Origin: Ramicandelaber brevisporus
Taxonomy: Eukaryota; Kickxellomycota; Ramicandelaberales; Ramicandelaberaceae
Length of the DNA: 40,557 bases
Assembly (NCBI GenBank): GCA_025201865.1
Contig: MU602733.1
Coordinates: forward strand, 28,570 to 69,126
Direction of reading: 5' to 3'
Shown: piece after piece, positions 28,059 to 37,319 of the stretch
Layout: the number at the start of each line of letters is the position of its first letter
Numbering within the stretch: position 1 is the first letter of the stretch
Notes under the pieces: generated by a model
What the model saw: only the letters and a program-made list of their open reading frames with translations
Databases searched by the model: none
Told to the model about the DNA's origin: nothing
Made by a program: the position numbers and the translations under genes

Positions 28059-28135
28059 AGGTACGATTGCTGAACTACTTGCTCGATTCATTTTAGATAA
28101 TCCATATATCAGGGCTCCGTCAACAGTCACTCCTT
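28059..28135. repeat. 77-bp direct repeat, copy 2
   Basis: Second identical copy of 27956-28032, ending 277 bp before the WW-gene ATG, hence inside its promoter or leader. Confidence 0.95.
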
Positions 28136-28412
28136 GAAAGGTTCGTCTACAAGATGACTTTAGCGAGTGTCGATCAGAGCGCATCTGCTGGTGAATCTCT
28201 TTTGGCTCCTGGCGAGCTATTGTATGCGAGTATTACATGCATGCTGCTTGCTTTCTTCTCATTTATTCATTTATTCATTGTGTTGCTTTTTCGCTCACAG
28301 TCACAGAGTCATTGTCCAACAATAAACGTTGCAGCATCACCAAACTGACATTGAAGTATACACCTGTGTCTCTTCATTGTTGTTACGCTCTAAACAGCTG
28401 CCTCAAACATCC

Positions 28413-31061
28413 ATGAACGCAAAGTTACTCAGCTCGAAGGCGCCGATTGCCAGCCATCCAAACCCGAGCATTCGCATTGTGCCTGATAAATCTGTCACCA
28501 TCATATTCAGCGATGGCACGAGTCAAGAGGTCAAGTACACATCTCCAACAGGCGCTGCTCCAGCATGCATCCCTTCTGACCTGACACCCCTTCCTGCTGG
28601 TTGGAAGATCTGCTATGACCGGAAGCTGAGATTGAACTACACTTACGGTGGGCAATGTGCAATCTGGTGGCATCCAGTCACCTTCCATTGCACGCAACAT
28701 GAGTTTGACTACAAACTTGAGCCTGGCACGCTGGCAACACCAGCCGTAATCAAGAAGCAGATGCCAGAGTGTTTGCGTGCCAATGTGATGACGGCTCATC
28801 GCAAGTGGGCTGCCCGTCAAAAGACTCCAATGCCATCACCACCACACACAGCACAGGCAGCACAGACAGCACAGGCAACACCTGTATCCCAGCCAAAGGC
28901 TGCACCAATCACCTTCCAGTTCGCATCAACCCCCACTCTGCCAGTATTTACTTCATATTCATCGGCGTCATCAGCTTCGACCACACCCATTCCTACGCAG
29001 ACTCGTCCGCTGCCAGCAAACAGATCGTCTCGTTTGCCAGCCTTCGGCCATAAACAAGCCGGTCGCCCATCACAGAATAGGCGACAGCCATTCCAGTTCA
29101 ACAGTAATGCTTCCAGTTTACCCACTCCCTTGCCTACTCCATCACAGCCAAGTGTCGAACAGCGCTCGACCGATTTACCACTGCCACATCCATTGGCTCA
29201 GAAACAGCAACAACAACAAACAGCAGCAATACCTGCCATTAGCAATCATGCACCACTCCAATGTCAACAGCAGCAAACACAATCAATTCCACAACAATCA
29301 GCAACCGATGGTCGGGCTCCAATCTACGTGACTGTGGAACAACGGTCTGCACTTCAAACACTTCTCAAGATACTGCCCAGCGTCATGCCAATTTTGCAGC
29401 AATTCAACACATCTTCGACACAACCTTCGCAACAGCAGCCACAACAGCAGCCATTACAGCAGCCATTACAGCAGCAATCACAACAGCAACCACTACAGCC
29501 TCAATATAATTCATTTAATGAACAGCCGAGGCATAGGCAACCCGCTCAGCCTGCTCAGCCAGTTCAGCAGCTACATCAGCAGACTCCAGCCATGGCTCAA
29601 CAGCCGCAGCAATCTCACAATGGTCATTTCAATGAATCACCAGCGAGGCAGAGTTTGTTTGACATCATCAACAACGCACCACCACCAGATATACTTGGAA
29701 ACTTACGCCACCCTCAACAGCCAACAAGTCCACAGAATGTGGAGAATGCAGTTCCAACTCAGACGGCAAGCCAGCCACCTGCATCGCCAACTCCACAGCC
29801 ACGCGCCAATGGACCACGACACTCGATGATGCACTTGAGTAATCTGCTCAACCCAGAGCCTCGTTCTCAGCCACAATCGCAGCAACAGATTCCAACGCCA
29901 ACACCTGTTCCAACAACATCTCAGCCACAATATTCCTCCTCATCCAGCAGCTTTAAACCCCATGTGCCAACTCAATCAGTACACCAGCAGCCTCCAGTGA
30001 ATAGCTATCCACAGCCCAGCTTCTCATTGCCGTCAGTGTCATCTCTAGCCGCCTCTATCAATCGTGCCACAGCTCAATCAGGATCCAAAATACCTCAGCT
30101 CGCCAGTAATTTGACTCCAGCTCCTTCCTTGCCGCAACACTCTCCGGTGTATCGTCCGCCGACTATCGACAGCATCGTCAACATTAGACAGTTTGTGCCA
30201 AATAGATTTGATCAGAAGCGAGTTGGGAGTGCAATTTACAACACCAGCAAAGGTCGTCCTCCAGCAGCCAGCAGTGGCACTGCCAAACATAGATGTTATC
30301 GCGATTTGGCACTGCGTCACTTGAGTGAGTTTGTGGCGAAGCAGGCCATCGATGATCCCCGTCTTGTTGCTCTTTGCGTTTCAGTGGACAAGCGTGGAAA
30401 CAAATCTGTCTTACCAGCATCCACCGTTGCAGGTGTGCTACTGGAGAACTTTGACGCTGTCACCGGCAAGCTTGAAGAGCTCCAAGGCAGATTCTTCCAG
30501 GCAGCCCGTATTCCAAGCATCCAGGAAGCGTGTATCCGCGAAGAGTTGAGTCTGGATCCGGTGCGCTACCACAGTGTCGTTAAAGATGCGCTACTAATGG
30601 TTGTACGCGAATTTGAGACCACATACAGCGACTACCTGGTCAACGCCACAGGCGACTACCGAGATTTCACAGAGCGTTTTGAGGAAGAGCTCGACAAAGA
30701 CCGCAATGTCATTGCTCAGTTTATTAATACTATTCCTGTGCTTGGTCTCCACACTCCCAGCCATCCAGAAGCGGCTGCAATACATGAACGTCTTGCAAAC
30801 TGCATAGTTGGCATTTACAAGATCCATCGCCTTTCCAAGCCACTTCCGGGGTTGAAGGATGGCTATATTCAGCAGTTCTTTATTGACTCTATGGAGCTTT
30901 TCCATCTTCCAAAGGATTTTGTCGATGGCTTTGGATTCCTTTGCAACCAGCCATGCCCATTTTCACCAAGCAGCGATCTCACATTTGCAGAGGGCATAAA
31001 ACACATCAACGACATTGCAGCGGGAATAAACCGTCTGTTCCGGAACTCGCATTCGACATAA
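28413..31061 (+). CDS. WW-domain, Gln/Pro-rich protein with an unrecognised C-terminal domain
   Basis: 882 residues from the first ATG, at 28413. Residues 58-88 match a WW domain: LPAGW with W64, a central aromatic region (LNYTYG, where canonical WWs have a Tyr-Tyr pair), and the second Trp-Pro end (WWHP, 85-88). WW domains bind proline-rich ligands. Residues about 110-588 are Gln/Pro/Ser-rich and probably disordered. Residues about 589-882 are non-repetitive and mainly helical, starting at NIRQFVPNRFD, with many conserved-looking charged helices; I do not recognise this domain. No membrane segment. A role in transcription or RNA processing would fit a WW plus Gln-rich layout, but that is only a guess. 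MTR3 follows 178 bp downstream on the same strand. Confidence 0.8.
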   Translation: MNAKLLSSKAPIASHPNPSIRIVPDKSVTIIFSDGTSQEVKYTSPTGAAPACIPSDLTPLPAGWKICYDRKLRLNYTYGGQCAIWWHPVTFHCTQHEFDYKLEPGTLATPAVIKKQMPECLRANVMTAHRKWAARQKTPMPSPPHTAQAAQTAQATPVSQPKAAPITFQFASTPTLPVFTSYSSASSASTTPIPTQTRPLPANRSSRLPAFGHKQAGRPSQNRRQPFQFNSNASSLPTPLPTPSQPSVEQRSTDLPLPHPLAQKQQQQQTAAIPAISNHAPLQCQQQQTQSIPQQSATDGRAPIYVTVEQRSALQTLLKILPSVMPILQQFNTSSTQPSQQQPQQQPLQQPLQQQSQQQPLQPQYNSFNEQPRHRQPAQPAQPVQQLHQQTPAMAQQPQQSHNGHFNESPARQSLFDIINNAPPPDILGNLRHPQQPTSPQNVENAVPTQTASQPPASPTPQPRANGPRHSMMHLSNLLNPEPRSQPQSQQQIPTPTPVPTTSQPQYSSSSSSFKPHVPTQSVHQQPPVNSYPQPSFSLPSVSSLAASINRATAQSGSKIPQLASNLTPAPSLPQHSPVYRPPTIDSIVNIRQFVPNRFDQKRVGSAIYNTSKGRPPAASSGTAKHRCYRDLALRHLSEFVAKQAIDDPRLVALCVSVDKRGNKSVLPASTVAGVLLENFDAVTGKLEELQGRFFQAARIPSIQEACIREELSLDPVRYHSVVKDALLMVVREFETTYSDYLVNATGDYRDFTERFEEELDKDRNVIAQFINTIPVLGLHTPSHPEAAAIHERLANCIVGIYKIHRLSKPLPGLKDGYIQQFFIDSMELFHLPKDFVDGFGFLCNQPCPFSPSSDLTFAEGIKHINDIAAGINRLFRNSHST

Positions 31062-31180
31062 CAAGAACAACGATCACTGCCATTTAATGAACCTAACTTT
31101 TCTTTTAACAGTTTGAGTTATACTGTCAGTATTGTGGACAAGAGTAACTAAATTAAACCAAACCGAAGAACAGAAAGCAG

Positions 31181-31239
31181 AAACAAAAACAAAAACAAAA
31201 ACAAAAACAAAAAGAAAAGAAAAGAAAAGAAAAAACAAA
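31181..31239. repeat. (CAAAAA)n and (AAAGA)n tract in the MTR3 leader
   Basis: About five CAAAAA units then AAAGA-type repeats run directly into the MTR3 ATG at 31240. An A-rich leader just before an ATG is common in fungi; this one is unusually regular and resembles 3754-3780. Confidence 0.8.
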
Positions 31240-32163
31240 ATGGATCGCAGAAGAGTCAACGGCCCGGAGATCAGTGCAACGCCTCTGCCACTTCCAGACG
31301 CTGCCAAGGGCACATCGGTGTACCCTCGTGTCCACGATCTCGCCTCGCTCCAGTCCTCTCTTGCATCATTGTCCGCCTCTCGGTCCGACAACCGTTCCTC
31401 GACCGATCCACGTCCACTTTTCCTCAAAACTGGCCTGGTTGCCAATGCCAGCGGTTCGGCGTATCTCGAACAGGGCCACACACGTGTCGCCTGCGCAGTC
31501 CATGGCCCACGTCCTATTAAGCGCGGCTCAGCTCTGTTCAGCTTTAGCAGCAGTGCGATATTGACGTGTGATTTTGTATTTGCACCGTTTGCATTGCCAC
31601 AGAGAATGAAAACGTCTGGACCAGCTGGAACTCGAAGCAATGAGGAAATGGCAGTGATGCAGGAGTACTCATTAATTATTAATGAAGCATTGAGTCCGGC
31701 GATTAGACTGCATTTGTATCCAAAGAGTGCAATTGATGTGGCAGTAACTGTGTTGGAGTGCGATGGAATGCATGCGGCTTTGGCTGCGGCTGTTACGTGT
31801 GCTTCAGCAGCACTGGCAGATGCGGGTATTGAGATGATTGACATTGTCACAGCGGCATCCGGTGTGTTTGTAATGGACAATGCTAGCAACGAGACTAAGC
31901 TGATTGTGGATGCAACATGGCTCGAATCAAAGGCTGCAACGTCTCAGCAGCTGGCTCGTCAAAGTAAAGACTCAAAGACATCTTCTGGCGGACAAGTGTT
32001 TGTAGCGTTAATGCCAAATCTAAACCAGATTGCACACGTCGTGACTGAAGGCGAAATTTCGCCAGATTCTCTCCGCGATTCGATTGATACACTTGTCGAC
32101 ACCTGTATAAAGGGACAGGCTGCCGTTCAACACTGGCTAACTAAAGCTGCTGATTTAGCCTAG
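31240..32163 (+). CDS. MTR3: Exosome RNase PH-like subunit Mtr3 (EXOSC6)
   Basis: 307 residues from the ATG at 31240. After a 55-residue Ser-rich N-terminus comes an RNase PH fold: FLKTGLVANASGSAYLEQG (61-79), TRVACAVHGPRPIKRG, CDFVFAPFALP, then YPKSAIDVAVTVLECDG and ALADAGIEMIDIVTAASG. The Asn-Ala-Ser-Gly-Ser-Ala-Tyr segment and the spacing to VHGPRP mark Mtr3 rather than Rrp41 or Rrp46. Mtr3 is one of the six ring proteins of the eukaryotic RNA exosome core; eukaryotic ring subunits are mostly non-catalytic and guide RNA to Rrp44. It acts in nuclear and cytoplasmic 3'-5' RNA decay. Length is close to that of yeast and human homologues. It is convergent with the F-BAR gene (107 bp). Confidence 0.88.
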   Translation: MDRRRVNGPEISATPLPLPDAAKGTSVYPRVHDLASLQSSLASLSASRSDNRSSTDPRPLFLKTGLVANASGSAYLEQGHTRVACAVHGPRPIKRGSALFSFSSSAILTCDFVFAPFALPQRMKTSGPAGTRSNEEMAVMQEYSLIINEALSPAIRLHLYPKSAIDVAVTVLECDGMHAALAAAVTCASAALADAGIEMIDIVTAASGVFVMDNASNETKLIVDATWLESKAATSQQLARQSKDSKTSSGGQVFVALMPNLNQIAHVVTEGEISPDSLRDSIDTLVDTCIKGQAAVQHWLTKAADLA

Positions 32164-32270
32164 TTCCTATTGCCACCTTCATAATAGCATTTGTGTTTAT
32201 TTTATTTAAAAAAAATCAAAGAATGAGTGAGTGAGTGAATGAATGAAAGTGAGTGAGTAAGAAAGAGTAT

Positions 32271-34832
32271 TTAAGAAGAAGAGACATAGTTAGCAGGGAA
32301 AACACCAGTAACCTGAGCAGAGTCTGATTGTAAATAACCCTCCATCCATCCATCCGCATATTGTTCGTCTGTCACAACAATCACATCGCCCGCATTGAAC
32401 CCAAGTTCTGTTTGATTTCTAGCCGCAAAGTCATATAGCGCTTTAACTGTATGCTCCTGTTCCTGCTCCTGCTGCTGTTGTCTAGAGGATGCTGCTGCTG
32501 CCGCTGCTGATGCAATGTCACCAAAGCCAGGTCTACTAGTACCGATGGGAGAGGAAACAGTGGAGCTTGAAGCAGCAGCCATGGCAGCAGCACGCTGCTT
32601 CCGTGACATTGGGGGAGGTGGTGGTTCAGAAGTGACTGATGATGTTGCTGATGGAGTAATGTTTTCAATTTGCGATAACTCGACGTAAGCTGATGGAACA
32701 AGTCCTTTACTTCCATTGTCAAGCATGGCTGTCAACCATCCACTGCCATCATTGACCTCCGATCCTTCGCCTCCGCCTCCGCCCAGAACAGTGATGACAT
32801 CGCCCGTTCTGAAACCAAGAATCACCTGTGCGCCGGTAGAGTCACCGGCATAGTCGTACAATGCAGTTGCGGTTCGATGAGAGGGTGTCTTTTGTTGAGC
32901 AGGGGGCTGAGGAGGAGGACGTCTCTGTGAATTGGTGGACGACGCGGATGGCCGTGCTGGTGGAGGTCTGCGGCCAATGCTTTCTGTTGGTGACTGAACT
33001 GTGTCTGTGCTGGTTTGGCGAGTATGGCCAGGCACAGCAGGAGTGGCACGTCTGGCAGGGAATGGAGGAGGCGGGCGGTGGCCAGATGAAATTGAGCCGC
33101 GCATTGAGCTAGCAGGTGACTGTGGTCTGGTTGACGGTTTAGTGCCATCGTCTTCGTCATCATTGTCGCTATCATTGTCGCTATCCTCATCTGCTGCAGC
33201 CATGCTGGGTGACATGGATTCTCTTCTGGCCGCTGCGGCTGCACCAATCGAGGCACCAGTTGCCTTAGACTTCGATTCTGTAGCAACGGAGGTGGTGGAT
33301 GGAGAGGGAGATAGAGTGACCACAGGCTTACGTTTGTTTTTCTGCTTCAGTTCTTTTCTGTAGGATTTATGGTCAAAACTGCCAGAAGAAGTACAGTTGG
33401 CAGGAACTTGCATCTCACACTTTAAGTGGCAGCAGAAACCACAAACCTCGCACTTGAGACCAGCAGAGGATACTCCCCATATTTTAGTTTGGCACTGATC
33501 ACACGTTGTTGGAATTGCAAATGATGCGTTCTTAAATCTATGTCTGTTGCTAGAATCCAGCTCTCCAACTGCATCAGTCAGCAAGTTAATGCACACATTC
33601 AGCTTTGACTTGGTAGTTTCCATAATCATAATCTGCCTCTTTATATCCACCACTCTTTCGCCCAACTCCACTGGGTCATTGCTACCTCCACTGCCTGCAC
33701 CGCTGTTTATACCTGTAGACTTTTGCTGGTTCTGAACGGAAGCCATTTCCCTAAATTTAACATCAATGTCTGTTTGAATGGTATGATTTTGAGCAATTAG
33801 CTTGGTTTGCAGATTCCTCAAATAAGTAATTGCCTCATCATCATGAGTAACCAAGACAGGTCCATCTCCACTCGCCTGATGCATTACTAGTTGGAAGTCG
33901 GCTGGTTCCTGCCACGTTTTATCCACATTATTTAACACAAACATTTTGGAATCCGAACCAGCATCAACCTTCTCCAGTGCTTCCGCTCCATTCTTCACAG
34001 CCAATATTATTTTATTGTTGGATTCTTCATCGTATTTAGTAATATCCTTCAATAAGCTGATCGACGCAGTTAATCTGTCTTCCTGTAGCTGCTGCAAAAA
34101 TGACATAATCTCGGGCACATCTGCATTGTAGTATCGTTTCTTGTGTTCATTGGCTGAAGCATTTGCCAAGATGTACTGATTTAACAAAGCGTGTTTGTCA
34201 TGCACTTTAGCCTCATACTTTGCACCAATTTTATCCTGGGCCGTCATATTTGATTTCCCACCTTCCATAAATCGTTCCTGTTTGTTTTGCAACGATTGAA
34301 CTTCAACTGCAATCTCTTCATAAGCCTTCTTTGCTTTATCCTTCTCGCCAAACTCCTTGTCTCGTTCTACCAACAGCTGCTGTGCAAATGCCACACTCTT
34401 CTTGCGTGATTCGTCCGACTTTTCATACAGCACTGTTAGTGCTCCGCCTGATTTATTGGCCAATTGCTCGCCCAGCTTGGAGTGACTCTTGGACACTTCT
34501 TCAGTGCTGTTGATCATTGATGTAACCGCTCTCAGGAACGTTGTGCCCTCCCGCTGGATATCAACTTCGCCATTAGCATTACCGCTGCTGTTAGATGCAC
34601 TGCTTCCAATTGACAGTGTCCATGCTCTCTTGTCCCGCTGTTTGCCTAGTCGCTTCGCCAGTGCCGACAGCTTAGATGCATACTCGCTCTCCAGCGCAGC
34701 TCGATCCTTGACAAAATCACGCAGCTCGCTCAAGAACTCACTGTGAGAGAGAACATACTGGTTGACAAGTCCGAGCTGGTTAGACTTGAGCTCTGTGCCA
34801 AAGTTGGTTGAGCCCGAAGCGGCAGTCGTCAT
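32271..34832 (-). CDS. BZZ1: F-BAR / C1 / double-SH3 protein, Bzz1-type
   Basis: 853 residues from the ATG at 34832 (the frame upstream lacks an ATG). An FCH/F-BAR membrane-curving helical region covers about 9-300, followed by a further helix to 425. A C1 zinc-binding domain fits the consensus exactly: H431-x12-C444-x2-C447-x13-C461-x2-C464-x4-H469-x2-C472-x7-C480. A Ser/Pro-rich linker with polyproline pieces follows, then two SH3 domains, ALYDYAGDS... and, at the very C-terminus, ALYDFAARNQTELGF to FPANYVSSS. This order is that of fungal Bzz1, which binds Las17/WASP, promotes Arp2/3 actin assembly and helps scission at endocytic sites. The protein ends right after SH3-2, as in the family. 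Confidence 0.93.
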   Translation of the reverse strand: MTTAASGSTNFGTELKSNQLGLVNQYVLSHSEFLSELRDFVKDRAALESEYASKLSALAKRLGKQRDKRAWTLSIGSSASNSSGNANGEVDIQREGTTFLRAVTSMINSTEEVSKSHSKLGEQLANKSGGALTVLYEKSDESRKKSVAFAQQLLVERDKEFGEKDKAKKAYEEIAVEVQSLQNKQERFMEGGKSNMTAQDKIGAKYEAKVHDKHALLNQYILANASANEHKKRYYNADVPEIMSFLQQLQEDRLTASISLLKDITKYDEESNNKIILAVKNGAEALEKVDAGSDSKMFVLNNVDKTWQEPADFQLVMHQASGDGPVLVTHDDEAITYLRNLQTKLIAQNHTIQTDIDVKFREMASVQNQQKSTGINSGAGSGGSNDPVELGERVVDIKRQIMIMETTKSKLNVCINLLTDAVGELDSSNRHRFKNASFAIPTTCDQCQTKIWGVSSAGLKCEVCGFCCHLKCEMQVPANCTSSGSFDHKSYRKELKQKNKRKPVVTLSPSPSTTSVATESKSKATGASIGAAAAARRESMSPSMAAADEDSDNDSDNDDEDDGTKPSTRPQSPASSMRGSISSGHRPPPPFPARRATPAVPGHTRQTSTDTVQSPTESIGRRPPPARPSASSTNSQRRPPPQPPAQQKTPSHRTATALYDYAGDSTGAQVILGFRTGDVITVLGGGGGEGSEVNDGSGWLTAMLDNGSKGLVPSAYVELSQIENITPSATSSVTSEPPPPPMSRKQRAAAMAAASSSTVSSPIGTSRPGFGDIASAAAAAASSRQQQQEQEQEHTVKALYDFAARNQTELGFNAGDVIVVTDEQYADGWMEGYLQSDSAQVTGVFPANYVSSS

Positions 34833-35117
34833 CGTGTCCGTAGTCGTGGTCGTGGTCGTCACTGTAGTCGTCGCCGCTGGTTACTCAGTCAGACAGTCAG
34901 GCAGGCAGGCAGTCAGGCAGTCAGGCAGGCAGCTCAGATGGAATAGAAAGAGGAAAAAATGCTAGGAAGATGATGAGGAAGACGGAGAGGAAGCTGTTGT
35001 TGTTGTTACTCTCTCTCTCTCTGTGTGTGTGTGTCTGCAAGAACCCGTGAGCTTTGACTTGGCTTGGTCCTGGCGAAGAAGATTGCAATCGAACAAACAA
35101 AAAAAGACAGTAAACAT
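34833..35117. promoter_or_regulatory. Divergent promoter of BZZ1 and SMP3, with AGGCAGTC and CT/GT repeats
   Basis: 285 bp shared by two start codons. It contains an imperfect AGTCAGGC/AGGCAGGC tandem tract (34886-34932) and a (CT)n(GT)n microsatellite (35009-35034). Both leaders must lie here, so control elements are compressed or shared. Confidence 0.65.
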
Positions 35118-36722
35118 ATGAGCACAGGCGCGCTCGTGTACTCGTTCCTTGTGGTGGTCCGTGCTGCCATCGCCTTGACGGGCTACGGCTATATCCACCC
35201 TGACCAGTTCTTCCAGTCACCTGAGATTGCCGCTGGAGATGTCTTTGGACTCGAAGTGTTCCGGCCATGGGAATTCAATCCAGCTCATCCAAACCGCTCC
35301 ATCGTTCCAGTGTACCTGACCACCGGCCTTCCGTTCATGCTGTACAGGTATGTACTGCCGGCTGGTCAAGCTCCATCCCCATCGTTGCTTGCTTTGATTC
35401 CACGCGTTTCCATGCTGGGCTGGAGTCTTATTCTGGACATGCTAGTGTACCAAGTCTTGAGACGACACTTCATTGTTCGCAAACATCAATGCTGGACAAT
35501 CCTGGCTGTGTTGGCTAGCATGTATACCACGTCCACATTCCAGACGACACCTTTCTCAAACTCGCTGGAGGCTGTCCTGGTCATTTCTGCCCTCAATTCG
35601 ATGGATGTCATTTACAGCAAGCTCACAACATCTACTACATTTGGTGTAGCATGGCTCCATTCACTCACACTTGGCGTTATCATTGCACTGGGCTGCTTCA
35701 CTCGGATCACATTTGCTGCCTTCATCGCGCCGATGAGTTTGGTTTATTCTTGGAAGATGCTCACGAGAAGAGTGGCCGTGTCGCGCATTGCCTCCGCTGC
35801 ACTGACTAGCTTGGTTGGTCTGGGCTTTGGCACTGCTGGCTGCATTGCCATTGACACGCTGTACTACACCGGCAGCTTCGAGAAGCCAGTCATTGCGCCG
35901 TTGGCAAATGTTCTCTACAATATGGACTCAGACAACCTCGCTCAGCATGGTTTACATCCTCGATACCTCCACATTGCCGTCAACATGCCCGTGCTTCTCG
36001 GCCCACTGTTCATTCTCTGGATACTTTCGCAGCCGGCTGTTTTGCTCGGACTGGGCAATGCGCTGCCATTCCAACAGGCAGCAATGTGGTCGTCGTTGGG
36101 TAGTGTTGCCATGTTGTCTGTGTTCCCACACCAGGAAGCTCGCTTCCTTCTCCCCAATGTGGCACTCGTTGTTCTTGCCCTCTCGGACCGTATCGCGCTG
36201 CCTAATTGGTCGCTGCCAGCCAAATGGGGCCAGGCGCTGACAGCTCTCTTTGCCATCTTCAATGTGATAATGACCATTATTTTTGGATACCTTCATCAGT
36301 CTGGAGTGGCTCCGTCTTTGTTGTGGCTCAGCAATAACATCAACTCAACAAGCACCCCAGCTCGTATATACTTTTACAAGACTTATATGCCGCCTCGTCA
36401 TTTGTTCGTCCAACCCAACAGCAAGAGTGTAATTTATGATATTATGGGACAGGATCGACAGTCAGTCGCTGGTCAGTTTGCCACCACCGCTGCTACCTAT
36501 AGTGACAACGAGGTGTACCTCGTCACCCCTTCATATGTTGCCGCAGAGCTGGAACACTTGTGGGCCACTATTACAGTGTCGAGTGAGCTGAGGGTGAAAC
36601 TGGAGAGAGTTCACGGTATAAATTGGCACGTCAACTTTGATGACTTGGATAAAGTGTTCGAAAGTCCCGCCAACAACACAAACTTGAATATCTATCGACT
36701 TTCAACTTCACCACTGCACTAA
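35118..36722 (+). CDS. SMP3: GPI mannosyltransferase, Smp3/PIG-Z type (GT22)
   Basis: 534 residues from the first ATG, at 35118. The lumenal signature YIHPDQFFQSPE (25-36), GDVFG and RPWEFNP...RSIVPVYLTTGLPF (49-74) is the catalytic N-terminus of the GT22 family; the PWEF plus RS(I/T)V combination matches Smp3/PIG-Z, which adds the fourth, side-branch mannose to the GPI precursor in the ER. PIG-B/Gpi10 and Alg9/Alg12 share the HPDE-like motif but differ after it. Many hydrophobic helices follow, with short loops, as expected for a polytopic ER enzyme. HPDQ replaces the more usual HPDE. In fungi Smp3 is needed to anchor cell-wall proteins. Confidence 0.85.
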   Translation: MSTGALVYSFLVVVRAAIALTGYGYIHPDQFFQSPEIAAGDVFGLEVFRPWEFNPAHPNRSIVPVYLTTGLPFMLYRYVLPAGQAPSPSLLALIPRVSMLGWSLILDMLVYQVLRRHFIVRKHQCWTILAVLASMYTTSTFQTTPFSNSLEAVLVISALNSMDVIYSKLTTSTTFGVAWLHSLTLGVIIALGCFTRITFAAFIAPMSLVYSWKMLTRRVAVSRIASAALTSLVGLGFGTAGCIAIDTLYYTGSFEKPVIAPLANVLYNMDSDNLAQHGLHPRYLHIAVNMPVLLGPLFILWILSQPAVLLGLGNALPFQQAAMWSSLGSVAMLSVFPHQEARFLLPNVALVVLALSDRIALPNWSLPAKWGQALTALFAIFNVIMTIIFGYLHQSGVAPSLLWLSNNINSTSTPARIYFYKTYMPPRHLFVQPNSKSVIYDIMGQDRQSVAGQFATTAATYSDNEVYLVTPSYVAAELEHLWATITVSSELRVKLERVHGINWHVNFDDLDKVFESPANNTNLNIYRLSTSPLH

Positions 36723-36893
36723 ATCATTGCACGCGCACTCTCACAGGAACACTACTTTTCTTTGCACTCATATTGCACTCATATTGCACCTCACACTTTT
36801 CTTCTCTTTTTATTACTTTTATTAAATCAATTTACTGCCCATCTACTTTTTTTTTTGTTCTTTTCTGTACACACGCTTACTCTACTTGCACAA

Positions 36894-37220
36894 ATGAAGG
36901 TTAGCTTTCACTCCCTCGCTGTGGTTGTGCTGGCAACCGCTGCTTCAGTCTGGTGCGCGGATGCTCGTGTTGAGCGATGTGAGATATCTTGCTCGGACAG
37001 CTGTGTGGACAGCTTCAAGAGGTGCGTCAAGGGCTGCGACTTGAGCAAGAATCCAACCTGCGTTGTCGTTTGCTCAACGCCTGTTGGGCAATGTGGGTTC
37101 GATTGTATCAAGTCGTGCGGTCGCGGCGGATCAGAGGATGAGATGAGAACAGCGTGGCAAATGATTACGCAGAATATGCTCGCAAAGGTTAAGGATTTTG
37201 TTGCCAAGGAAAGCACTTGA
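36894..37220 (+). CDS. Small secreted cysteine-rich protein with repeated C-x3-C
   Basis: 108 residues from the ATG at 36894; the frame is open upstream but without an ATG. Residues 1-22 are a secretion signal ending near VWCADA. The mature part has ten cysteines in a regular pattern: C-x3-C-x3-C-x6-C-x3-C-x7-C-x3-C-x6-C-x3-C-x3-C. Cysteines four apart lie on one face of a helix, so a disulfide-stapled helical bundle is likely, somewhat like alpha-hairpinins. The last 30 residues lack cysteines and look helical. No family is recognised. Such proteins in fungi include effectors and surface proteins; function is unknown. Confidence 0.8.
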   Translation: MKVSFHSLAVVVLATAASVWCADARVERCEISCSDSCVDSFKRCVKGCDLSKNPTCVVVCSTPVGQCGFDCIKSCGRGGSEDEMRTAWQMITQNMLAKVKDFVAKEST

Positions 37221-37319
37221 TCCATTGGCTATACTTAATCAGATCATCAAAGCATTTTTTCAAACCAGTTTATCATATTGATTGATGTATAACTTTATTA
37301 TACATACATACATGCATAG

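Larger units (their letters stand above)
27479..28412. other. Spacer upstream of the WW-domain gene, with a tandem duplication
   Basis: About 930 bp. It holds the 3' end of Opy2-like gene 2, a CTACCACAA repeat (27837-27865), an exact 77-bp duplication (27956-28032 and 28059-28135), and the leader of the next gene. A minus-strand ATG frame (27638-27829, 63 residues) starts with a signal-like hydrophobic stretch but has no other support. No RNA gene recognised. Confidence 0.6.
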
